Positions 49,295 through 61,200 of a stretch of 64,000 nt of DNA are shown here, piece by piece. Every line of letters starts with the position of its first letter. Within the stretch, counting starts at the first letter, position 1. The notes beneath the pieces are model-generated. The model was not told the DNA's origin, searched no databases, and was given only the letters and a program-made list of their open reading frames with translations. The stretch comes from Numida meleagris (Eukaryota; Chordata; Aves; Galliformes; Numididae), in NCBI RefSeq assembly GCF_002078875.1, contig NC_034411.1, positions 6,875,986 through 6,939,985 on the forward strand, in the 5' to 3' direction. A program made the position numbers and the translations under genes.

Positions 49295-52200
49295 CTATAA
49301 GACACCAAAATAAATATATACATTTAAAACAATGCTTTTTTTTTTTTTTTGGCCTACTTTTTATTACAAAAACACAAACCCAAAAAACCAGAAGTGTGAC
49401 ATCTATTACCGAAAGGTGAAAATGCTGAGGTGTGTCACTCTTTTATAATTATTAATGGGCTACTACATCACTTAATTAATGGCAGTAAAAGACAAGCCAA
49501 TTATAAAGATTAGTGAAGTGGAGAAATGACTGCTCAGGATACTGGCAGTACCTTGATACTCCAGAGGATATTTGTTGCCTTAGCTGGAAGTTTTTGCACT
49601 TGTCTCCAATGAGCTATTAGAGTCAAATCTCTCTTTTTTTTTTCCTTCAGTATTTCACAGAACAACAAAGAATGCGATCCAGCACTTCTCTCTGAAACCA
49701 AACCGCACTGGCGATTTCTGAGATCGCAAAGACAAATCTCGCCAGTGCCCAAAATAATTTGCAAATAAGATCAGCATCCTGAACATAAACAAATGCCTGC
49801 ATTTTGAACGCAGGCCAACACAAGGTCAGCGATCAGCACATTTTTGCCTGACATTAACAGAGCTGTGCTGCGCTAATCCTAAGAGACAGAAAACAAATAC
49901 TGCTTTAATTGCAGATAATGTTAAAATTAAATCATAAGTTAAGTTTCTTGTGAGAACTTGATTGCTTTCTCAGAAAATTTGCTTCTGCGTGAATACAGAT
50001 TGCTTAATAAATCAACAGCGGAAACCACATCCAAGCTTGAATCTAGAAATGACATTGGCGATATTATTTCTATGCTTTCCCTCCTTGTAAAAGCGTTTCT
50101 GGCCCATGAGGAAATGGCCAAGCACCACAAACGTGGCACCTCCCAGGAGAAGCCATGGCTCAGGAGTCCTAACGCTCCCAGCTTGGGTGTGCCAATGGGC
50201 ACCGGGTCAGGGCCACTGCAAGGCACCCACCCTGTGACATTTTGGTAAGAGCATGAGGGGAAATTGCTCAGACCCATCCGAACATGGCATTTAACAGCTG
50301 TTTGTTGCAAAACACTTGCTGTTACACGCACACCGTCCCATATTCTTTGGACCTAATCTTCAGCATAATATTGCAAGAGATGTAAACCGAAACCTTGCGA
50401 AGCGTAAGAATTTCAAACCTCGTAAAATTCAGCAATCTTATTGGTACTGTAACTATTTAGCAGATTATATACACTCTTGTAACCAGCATAATCTGACATC
50501 TAATGGCTATGTTGCATGGCTGAATTACCTCGCTTTACCAAATATGGATTTTTTGCCTTAGCATCCCATTACCCAGTGAGCCCATTCCAAAACCCACCGC
50601 CATGGCCATCAGGTCCTGAAGATACACTCGTGCTGCCAAAACTGGCAGGGATCTCTCTCTTCCTCTACAAATAAGGCTTCCTGACAGCAAGCCCACAGAT
50701 AACCTGCACATCTGTAACCTACTCCCTGTATTTTGTGTATGGATGTGAAAGAGCTCCAGAACAGTGAGGTGGAGGAAATAAGCAAGGGGGGAGGGGGGGG
50801 GTTATTTCTTTTCATGGACAATTTGCATTTTCCACATACAAAAATACAACATGAATTTTACAGTCTTTCTCATGTGCACGTACACCCACAACAAACAGCC
50901 CTCCTTGACTTGCATTCACCTATCTGAGCACAACATTTTGCCTCTCTTAAAACAAACAAACAAAAAAACCCCAACAATTCTACAGAGAAGATCTGCAACA
51001 TTTTCATCTTTATGGCTTGATTCCCATTTCACTGCTTTGCCATCAAGGGAGGACAAAATCATTCCTTTTTCTTATTTCGCTTTGCCACCTTACATGTGAT
51101 CTAATTTTAAGTAATTGAACAAACTGTGTCTAATTTCATGCAGCAAGCAATAATTACTAGACACCCTCTAGCTATTGGAATGGAGAACTCTGTCTCCATT
51201 AAGCAATTTTCAATTGTTCTGGACTTTTATTCCAATAAGACAAGACTGGATAAAATTAGCCATCAGAATAATACAGTCACTGTCAAAATAATTGCTTTAG
51301 AAGTCTCAAACCCCAAATTCCTTAAATTGTGGTGTGCTTCAGGTCATCTGATTTTATTTTTTTTCATAGCTTAGCACAGCACAAACTTTTAATTTCATAC
51401 AAATCAATAATTGCCACAATCACATGACAGCTACAACTTTGTGTTGCTAATCCCTCTTAGCTAAAGGTTCCCAAAGCGGCAGGCTTTTCATCTCCAACCC
51501 TGTGTGTTTAAAACATCTTCAGCACTGGGCATCCTTATTATATAAGCTTTCTGCAGATCGTGCCAGTTGCTCCTTTGTAGGCTAAAAAATAAAAAATAAA
51601 AATGACTTGACAAAGAATCAGCACGCCACAGGCTAGGTTGCTAAAAAAACACTCAAAGCCTTGTTGCATTCCCACCCACGGGGCGAGGAAGGCCTGGGCT
51701 ACAGGCAAAGGCAGACGGCACACTGCAGAGGAGAGAAAGGAGGAAACCCTGAGAACTGCCATTTTCTGAAGAAACAGGAAATTCACTCCAAACTGCTTCT
51801 ACCGATCCTTATTTCACCCAGGTAGCAACAACAGGCGCCTTCCTAAAGCTTTCTACTGTTTTGTTGAAAGACATATGGGTAGGTAGGTCTTTAACTATCT
51901 ATTTGCATATAAATGTACATCATATATTTGTCTCTGCGTATATATAAATATATTCATGTGTGGAAATGTGCACCTAAAACCAATGCCCTGGCTCCCGTTG
52001 GCAAGTACACCTATCACTCAGACCACTCCGGGATATCAAAGCAAATTGTACCACTGTTCGATAAACAGTGACTTGAGACCTTCACTTTGTTGTGTACATT
52101 AGCTCCTGCCATTATCTCCTGAAAGCTTAATTATTTGCAAACAATTGATCAAGATGGGAATTTGAGAAAAGATACACCGGACCACCGGGAGAGCTGCAAT

Positions 52201-55200
52201 GCATTAGGAGAGCAAACAGAATTACCTGTAGGTCTTACAATAAGAATTAACGATTGGGACCGCGCGCGGGGCAGCGCTAGTAGCTGTAATGCTCCTGCTG
52301 GAGTGTTTTCCATTTGATCTGCATTAACACCTCCAGAGCGGGGGAAAGCCATAAAAGGGTGATTACGTATGGAGGGCTGAGCCTCCTTCTATAACCAGCC
52401 CAGCCTAGGCTGCTAGGGGGCTGCAGGCAAGCTCTTGCCAGGGAAAAGGGCAAATCCAACAGCAATTTTTATTTAAAAGGTAGAAAGCAAGCACGTAAAA
52501 AAATAGCATTTTGAATGAATAAGGCTGAGATTAAATGAGCTCCGAGCCCAGCTCGGATATCTTCTTATAATGCTGTTCTTTTGGATTCGGTAATGCTGCT
52601 ACAGCATTACAGAGCAGCATCCACCTAACAGTGGGAGACCTGGTGCTTTTCCCTTACCATAAATCTAGCCCTGAAATGCGGATTGTTTGGCACCATTAAT
52701 GTGTTTTTGAGGCTCTGTGGTATTACTTTTAATAATGACTTAGTACAGAAGTGATTGCTTAATAACACCATCAAAGTCTGCATGCAAATGAAAATTATCC
52801 CGGGGGGATTTGCCCAGGGTAATACGAACAGTTAGGGAACATTTGAAAAGGTAAAAATAACTATGCAAAATATGAGTCAGAGCAGTCGTTTTAGCTGCAA
52901 CAAAGAAATCAAAGTGACAGGGAGAAAGACCTAACTTTCCATCATGTTCTCCCTCCACTGTTTTATGAATGGCATTTAGAGAGCAGCAGCCTCAATAAAA
53001 GCCCTTTTTTAAGGCAGCCAAGATCACTTTTAGCAAAACAAACAATAAGACTTTTTTTTTTTTTATAAACCACCTTTGACTACGGCCAGTGGGTAAAGTC
53101 TGCAGCGCGTACAGATGGAACGCATCCAAGTTCCTATCTTAATGACACTCCTTGTCCAAGCGCACTGCTTTCATCCAATTTTCCAGCCCGGACTGCCCAT
53201 GTTGGATGCCAGGACAGCGCTTTATCTTCCCCGTGCTGGTCAGCAGGTACCTGGAACGCGCTTTCCCTCTCTGACATGCCTGCTGTAGCAGCACATCCCA
53301 ATGGTCGCAGCGAAGCTGCAACTAACGCCGCGTGGAGCTCACTGCGGAGATTTCTCACGGCACGTTATCACCCCAACACCAGGTCTGCGAACCAGCCCCC
53401 CAAAGCACGGATGCGAGAGCGCTTTCCCAGCATAACCTCGCGGGCTGTATTACAAGGGGAGGACCTGCCCTACAGGAGGGGTGGTGGCAGGGCTCCAGCA
53501 CAGCCCTTATCGCGGCGGCGCTGCCGCTTGGCTGGACGTGCCGGAGGGCGGCTTCGGAAGTTCTTTCATCCCCTTCCTCCAGCCCTCTGCCTCCTCCTGA
53601 GCTCGGCTTAATGCTCCAACACCAGCTGACCTTGAGCTAAACCCTAGAGTGTGATGGGAGAGAAACTAAGCCCCAAAACCTAAGCACTCCGGAGCCTCTA
53701 TTAACCCTTTGCTAGCTTCAATGCCAAAGGAAAATAACACCGTGATGATGTTATCAGCCTGCCTAACTCAGCCCGCACCTAACTCAGCGCCCGTAAGCAT
53801 AAACTGCCAGTTGCATGACGTCGAACTCCAGATCTCTGCCTTGCCCATGCACAGGGTCAGCACTGTCCCCACCTTCCCCGGTTCACATTTCAGCTGTTTA
53901 CACTGCTCACAATCAAACTGATCTACTATATATATTTTTTTATATATGTGTGCCTATTGTCTCTTGGCTTTATGAATTAGTTTGACTATTTCAGTGAATG
54001 CTTTTTTGTCTCCTGACTGCACATTATCAAAGGGACACTTTGTGCCTGCCATTTGCATCACAAAAGCGGTGCATGGTGTAGTCTAAGAACATAGCTTGAA
54101 TTTCTAGCAGTTGAGCCCTGGATCCTCACACACGCAGCACTCACAAAGAATAACGGGGGTTCCTGCCTTTGCCAGGCAGCCAGAAATGTTTGGATTGCTC
54201 TTGGGGAAGTCACGGGACTTCAGCCTGCTTTCTTCCCTTGCCACTGTGTATGCAGGGGCAGCGATACAGAACGTGTGCAGCACACTGCCCGTGCTGCACG
54301 CCGCGTGGGTCAGTTCACGGACAGGCTCTGGGACCTCCTTTATGTGCTGGCTACAAGAAGTTGCCGAGCTGAGGTGAGCCGCTCGGGAAAAAAAAAAATT
54401 CAACTCGGAAGCTGAAAATTTGCTTCTGTTTATCACAGGGGACTGGCTCGCACGGTGGAGGAAATACTGAGCAGCGAGCAGGAAGTTGTCTTATTAGGAA
54501 TGCATCTATGAGGCGAGGAAGAAAAACCCCTCTGCAAAGTTTGCACAGTCCTTTCCTTGGCTGAGAGCGGTGAGTCAGCCTGATAATGCTGCTGAAGTGT
54601 GTGCTGGCTCTGGCATTTAAAACTCTGCGTTGCTTTTTCAACGCAGCAAGAAAACGCGCTCCGTACAACACGGTCCCACTACAGACAAAGCCAGGCTTTT
54701 CCTCTCCCAAAAGAAAATATTTCCTCAACTTATTATAACAGCCTAATATCCCCGCAGTGAGGTTGTCATAGCATTACTGTTACTAAATCCTGGTGCTGCC
54801 GGAGCTGTTGAACTGCTCACTGCAAACGCAAAACCAACAGGCGTGCTCAGCCTTGTGAAGTTAAAAATGCATAAAGACTTGCACCGATGCTGCAGCCCTC
54901 TGCTGCTACAGCGGGGCCATGCGCTGTGGCACAGCTTCTGCATCAGCACTTCCTACCAGATGGGCTCTGGGACGCTTCCCAGTGCTCCCCTTGCAAAAAG
55001 TTTTGCAGGCGGCATCGGCAACCACGCTGAAAATAAAAGGGGAGGAGAGGAGGCAGGATCAGGGTCTCCTACGGAAAGCACATGCCGCAAGCACAGAGCC
55101 AAGCTCCCGGAACATCCAAATGTGTGCCCGCGGTGTGAGCTGATCAAACAGGGCTGTGTTTGGTTTGCAGGCAGGGAGGTGGGGGCTTTCATTAGCGGGG

Positions 55201-58200
55201 GCTGGAGAAGGGGAAGGAGGCACGGACAACAGCGACACTTTAACGAAGGAATCATGCTGTGGGGAAAGGAAAGCTCTGTGCTTTCCTTACTTCCCATTTC
55301 TCCTTTTGTAAATAATGTTCTTGCAAGAGTTGTCTGTGAACAAGTTTTGGCATTTGCTAACATAAATATCCTTTCCAAGGCCAGCGGAGAGGCATGGTAT
55401 GGGTTGGGATGCGCTGCCAACACTTCTCTGGTGGCCCCATCACATTTTTCATAACGTGAGCACTCATTAAGGAAAAAGAAAGTTCAGATCATCCCTTGCA
55501 CAGGATATTACAGAAGTCAGAAAATGGAAAAACCTTTTAACTGACCTAATCCATCCCCTGGCTGCTACAATATTATTCCTTCCATACCATGTATCATTCC
55601 CCGCTGCCTTTTCCAGCTCAGCTTCAGCTAGGCCAAGCAGTGGTGCTCCTGCTATTTCCTTTTGGAGACACTGATAGACCTCAGCGCTCGGAGCCTGCTC
55701 TGCACATACCAGCCCTCGGCTGGAGCACTCCCCCGCCATACCAGGGCAACTGAGCAGAGACTTCCCCATGTCAAACATTCCTGTAGTGCCTGGACATATG
55801 TGCAGGCAGAAACACAAACGCAGCGCTTGCACACACACATCGACTTCTCTTAATAAGCTGAAGAGGTGATTTTTTGCTCTAGTGTCAAGACAATTTGTGA
55901 TAATGGGACTTGGCCAATGCATTTCCCCATTCTCTGCCCTGTTTTTCTTTATTATTACCTTATTACTGTACCACAGCCTAAAAATAACCAAGGACAAGGT
56001 AATTAAAATAAGAACTGCAAGAAGAAGATCAGCAAAACTGTCTTCAGCACAGCGCACGACCGAAAGCAGTGAAATATTACATCCAAGTGACACTGAAATA
56101 ACTGAGGAAACGCACCCTCAGACTTCCAACCACATTAGGGCTAAATTCCCACCCTGCAAATGAAGGTTTTCAGTTCAGGCAGCACTGCTCCCAGCAGGCT
56201 GCTGAGCTGGAGGAAGGGGAGCTGCCAGCAAGTCCATCAGCGTGCTCCTGCTGTTGTCAGAGCCGGCCCACAACAGATTAGCTCAGGTAAATATGTCCTG
56301 ACCAGAAGCCTGTTCCCAGCAATAAGTCACTGTCCTTATCTACCTTAAATGACTTTCTAAACAGGTGGGCTCGGAAATAACTCCGCAATCTCTGCTAAAC
56401 TGCAGCAACAGCGGGTGTAATCCCACAGAGCTCCACCTAAAGCTTTGATTTGTGCACTCTGTCCTTTTCAGGCTGCCTCTGGCATTTCTCAGGCTTTCTC
56501 TGCATGCGGGGGACAAAAACACTCCCATTGTTTCCTGGAGTGATTGGGGCAGCAGGGCAAGGTCCCTAACAGCAGCCTCCAGCTTTAGGATGGAGCAGGA
56601 GCTGCAGGGAGGATCCCTATGGAGACAGCACCCATGTCACGAAGCTACCAAGCAACTTGGGGAGCCCCCGCCCTGAGCTTGGCCACAGCTCCTCTTGGAG
56701 GGACCAAGCAGCCATGCGAAGGAAACTCATGGCACCCACCACACTGAGGTACCCATCTCCAACGCCAATACAAGGGCCATTTTTCATTTAAACATTTTCT
56801 ATTTAGAACAAACAAACCAACCAACAGACACAGAAAACACCGAGGAAAGAAATGAAAAGATAAAGCTGCTATTTTGCAACACTGCTTTGTTGGCATGGAA
56901 AGTCCTTGAACAAACGCCCCGTCCACCATTAAATATTCACAACATATCCTTGTAAAAGAATAAAGCCCACGCAACTTATAAGCAAAAACACAATGTGTTC
57001 TTCATAAAAAAAAGATGCATTTAAAGATCCAGGAGGAAGAAAAAAAAAATAACAGAGAAACAACACTGCTCTTGGAAGAAGCAGAGACTCCTGGAAGTAG
57101 TGCACATTCTCCAGTGCTAATTTTCCCACTTAAATTACAGCGATGCTGTAGCCTCATCTCATTAGAGATCATTGTCCCCAGTAGACAGTTGTGTTTATGG
57201 GGGATTCTTGCTGTTCCACACCTGCTGCTCAGGTTGCTACGTGATCAAGCCTGCATACAAACAGCAGTCTTGAGGTTGCTGGACTGCAACTGATGAGCCC
57301 AGGCTAATTCAGGGGTGATTATGTAGTTTACTGGACCACTAAACCTCTTTAAGCTTGTAATTACTGCCTATTTGAGTAAAGAACATTCAAAAGCAATTCA
57401 CTGCATCATGCCTGCCACAGCTGGAAGCAGGCTGCCAGCAGTCTGCGGGGACATTAAAATCTGCAGGGACGGGGATTGGAGAGCAGCTCGGCGGCACTCG
57501 CGGCAGCAGCCAAGTGTGTGCACATTCCAGCTCACCTTCCCTGACCAGGCAAACTATTAAAGGTGCCATGAAAACTATAGGAAAGCCATAAAGATGACAA
57601 ATAACGGGGCATAATTGAATGAACTGTGTTTTAATGACTCTCCCCCCTCTTCTCTCTTCTCCTCTTATATTGGCTTAAAAAAAAAAAATAAGAAGAAGCC
57701 TTTTTGTCATGACAAGGGAAGGGAAAGGAAAGCCCTTTTGCAGAAGGGGAAATGTGTTGCATCAATGTCCTTCTCTTTTAAACTGTGCAGTTTTTTTCAC
57801 ATTTCAAAGTTTCTGAAACAAAAAGTTCATTTGCAAAGTGAACGCAGAGTAATTATTACTTGTCTGCCAGCAATGAGAATGCATGGGCATCTTAATTACT
57901 GAACCTAAATGAAATACTCAAAGAGCATCACCACAACTTGAACATATATGAACTCTCCCGCCCTGCATCACTCACAAGCACAGGGAAGTGCCCCAAACTA
58001 CAGCTTTGTAAAACAACTCTACCTTGCACAGCCACACAGAAGACAGGCATGGGTCCTTACTATAGGGATGATGTTGCTTTTAGGCTTTGAACCACTCAAA
58101 TTCTCATTTTCAATTGATTTTAAAAAATAAATCTTGGTCTTGCACAACCAGCAGCCTTTGAGAGAGTAACAGATCCAAGGGACCTATGGCACCAGGTGAA

Positions 58201-61200
58201 GGGCTGCCAGTGGTGACTTCCACCAGTGAGCAAACCTGAGGCCCAGAGAGGATTGCTCTGGCAGAGCCCATGTGCGAGGGCTCGGAGGTGGCCTAACGAG
58301 CTGCCCTATTAAATAACGGCATGAGATGTACTTTGAATTCTGGATATCTAGAATTAATCAGTGTCATTTCCCTCTCCTTCTAACAACTACTGCAGCTGTG
58401 TGGGAGAATAGCACGTGCGAAAAGCAACAATAAGTAAAATAAAATAAGTCATTGCTATTGATACAGGTAACCATTGGCTGAAGGTAAATTTAAGAGATGG
58501 GGCGTTTTTCACTCCTTATCTAATAAAGTGCCTCGTTTTAAAATACAGAGATCTCATCTGTAGTAATAATCTCACTATGCGTCTAGAGAGAGAAAGAGAA
58601 AGAAAAACCCATGCGGTGCGAGCATGCTGCTGTTAACAAACATCAGCTTTTAAAGGAGAATATAAAAGCATTTGGGAAGTTTATTCTTAAAAAGCATGTA
58701 AATTCCTAGCCACAAGAATTCTCCAACTACCCCATCCAAGCTCCAAAGAGCCACGGGCTTATGTGTTATCCAGCCATCACTCTTATTAATATTCATTAGG
58801 AAGGTCTACTTGCATTTTCATAAGCTGCAAAGGTGGCAAAAGAAACAATCAGAATTCTTTAACACACGGGCATTATCAATTCAACATCTGCCAAATAGGA
58901 GCGCATACAGATCTGAGGATGAAATTCAAATGCAATTTACCTGTGCTAGAGCAGGGCTTCACTTCCCAACACAGAGCGAGCTATTTCAGGCTCTCCCGTT
59001 TAATTCATCCCAGCTTCTACATTTCTGGTAAGTTCATTCTCCATTATTTTTACCTTTAACATGAGAGTCTCTCATAAATTACCTTCTTCATTCCTTAGAT
59101 CTAATGAGTTCCCTTCTGTTAAAATGGCCCGAATTCAGTAAGATTGCATATATGAATAAACCGGCCAAGTCTTAACTCCGTAAACTTGACTAAGCAATTC
59201 TGCTTTCTGATGAGAGAATCCATTTATCCACACAAACTCAGTGTGTAAAATCTCTTTGACTGGCTTCAGGGTGCAGAACTGAGCAGAAACATGGACTTCT
59301 TGACCAGCCTGGGCTAAAATTTAACTCCAAGAAATGAATTAAGAGGTCTCCAAAAGAAAACAGCTCTCGTTAATTATTTACCCTACTTAGCAAAGAAACC
59401 CGGCACATAATGCTAATGAATTTAAGACTAAAACAGGCGTGCGCTTCCAGGATGATATTTATGCACGCAAGGACAGCACCAAAAAGGCAGGATACAGAGC
59501 TCCTGAGAGCCAGGAAAAGACAGATCCTGATTCTTCCCCAAATCTCTACATTTAGCCCGACATTAACGTGCATTTACCCACAAGTTCACCATATATTAAT
59601 TCCTTTCTTTATAAAAACGTCATTTAAAGGGCTTGGATGATCTCCAGGATATGACTCTCCCCTTCTGGCAACCTGCTTGGATCACGAGGGCTCTCTATCA
59701 AACCCAACCTTTTCTCCTCCAACGTCAGTGCAGCTCTCCACTAAATTCCACGTGGCTTTCAAAGCCTTGGCAATATCAAGCCATATCCTCCCTCACCGAG
59801 GGCTGAGATTGACTTTGCATGTCCGTGGGAAAGCTCACGGGGCAAGAATTTTCCTGGGGCTCCCCACACCCAGTGCAGGGGGACAAGCCCTGGTCCACAA
59901 ACCTGCAGAGACCACCGAGGTCTTTTGGAGGCTGATGGATGAATGGCTGAGGCCAGGATAGTGGATTTTGGAAGGGGCTCTTCCAAACCCAGAGAAATCA
60001 GCTATTAGAAGCAAGCGGCCACCCTATCTTTAGCCTGAGCATCTCCATCCCCACCTGCCTGCTCTCCTTCAAGGTCCAGACACACCCAGCACATGCAGAT
60101 GTCTGCACAGATACTACCACAAAAGAAACAATCGACATATTTAGAAGCAAAAGCATTTAGATGGCATGTCACTTCCAGCACATTTATGATATGATGGCCA
60201 TTGATATCTCACAAGGATAATAACACTTAATTAATTAATTCATATTTCAATACCAAGCTCAAAAGGACCCTCTCTGCTTCCCCCCCTTTCTGAACAAAGA
60301 TCTAAATGAAAGTAGCCAAAGACCAAAAAAATGTCACCATTAACAAGTCATAAAGTAAGAAAGACAGAGTAAGAACATTTGATCTTGTTCTATACAGGAA
60401 CCTTTCTAAGATGACTGCTCCAATTAAAAAAAAAAAAGTAGAATTTATCATTTTGATGATACAAAATGATGAACTTGACTATTATATGCATATATTTTGT
60501 TTAATGGCTTCATTTATTTTAATAACAAAGAGAAACTAGATCTTTACAGATGAAAGCTTTATTTCATGGCCTCAGTGCAACTGGGACTTTTAAAATCTGT
60601 GATGTTAACCAAAATGTGATAATGGATGTTCTCAAGGGCCCTATTTTACAGCATTTTATGCAGAGCCAAACTCTACGTGAGACATTATTACAAACATAAT
60701 GTTTAGCCCTATTTTAAGAAAGTAGAACTGACTCCAGTGTCAGAGACCCTGTAATTGTTTTCCGTCTGGTGCTTGTTCCCTGAGCATTTACTTTTGCAGC
60801 AAAGTGTGGCTATAGAAATACTGTGACAAAGGCATTAGTTCTCTGAAGACTTGTTAAAAAATGGTACTGAAAGGCACCATTTGTATGGTTTTGGCTGGGA
60901 GGGGATAAGAGTGCGATTGCAATATGACTACTTTATCTAGAGCCGGGTGCCTTGAAGGCTCTGCTGACATCCAGAAGAAGAGAAAGAAAAGGATTTAAAA
61001 AAAAAAAAAAAAAAAGCCAGTTCTGCTACCATTTTTATGCCAGTTAATTCTTAAAATGGAATTAATCAGAAACACCTCATCAAACTTGATCATGCTTTCA
61101 ACCATTCAGAGGAACTCAGCTATTCCACTTTTTTTTAATTATTATTATTTTATCTTGGTGGATTGGAACCAGTTGTTCCAGGCAACCGCATCACTTGTGC

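Noticed and set aside
52408..52425. CTCF-like sequence CTGCTAGGGGGCTG
   Set aside because: Matches only part of the core motif, with several mismatches at preferred positions; no basis to call an insulator.
54843..55454. 203-codon plus-strand open frame in intron 8
   Set aside because: No family resemblance; overlapping open frames on the other strand suggest locally few stops rather than a gene.
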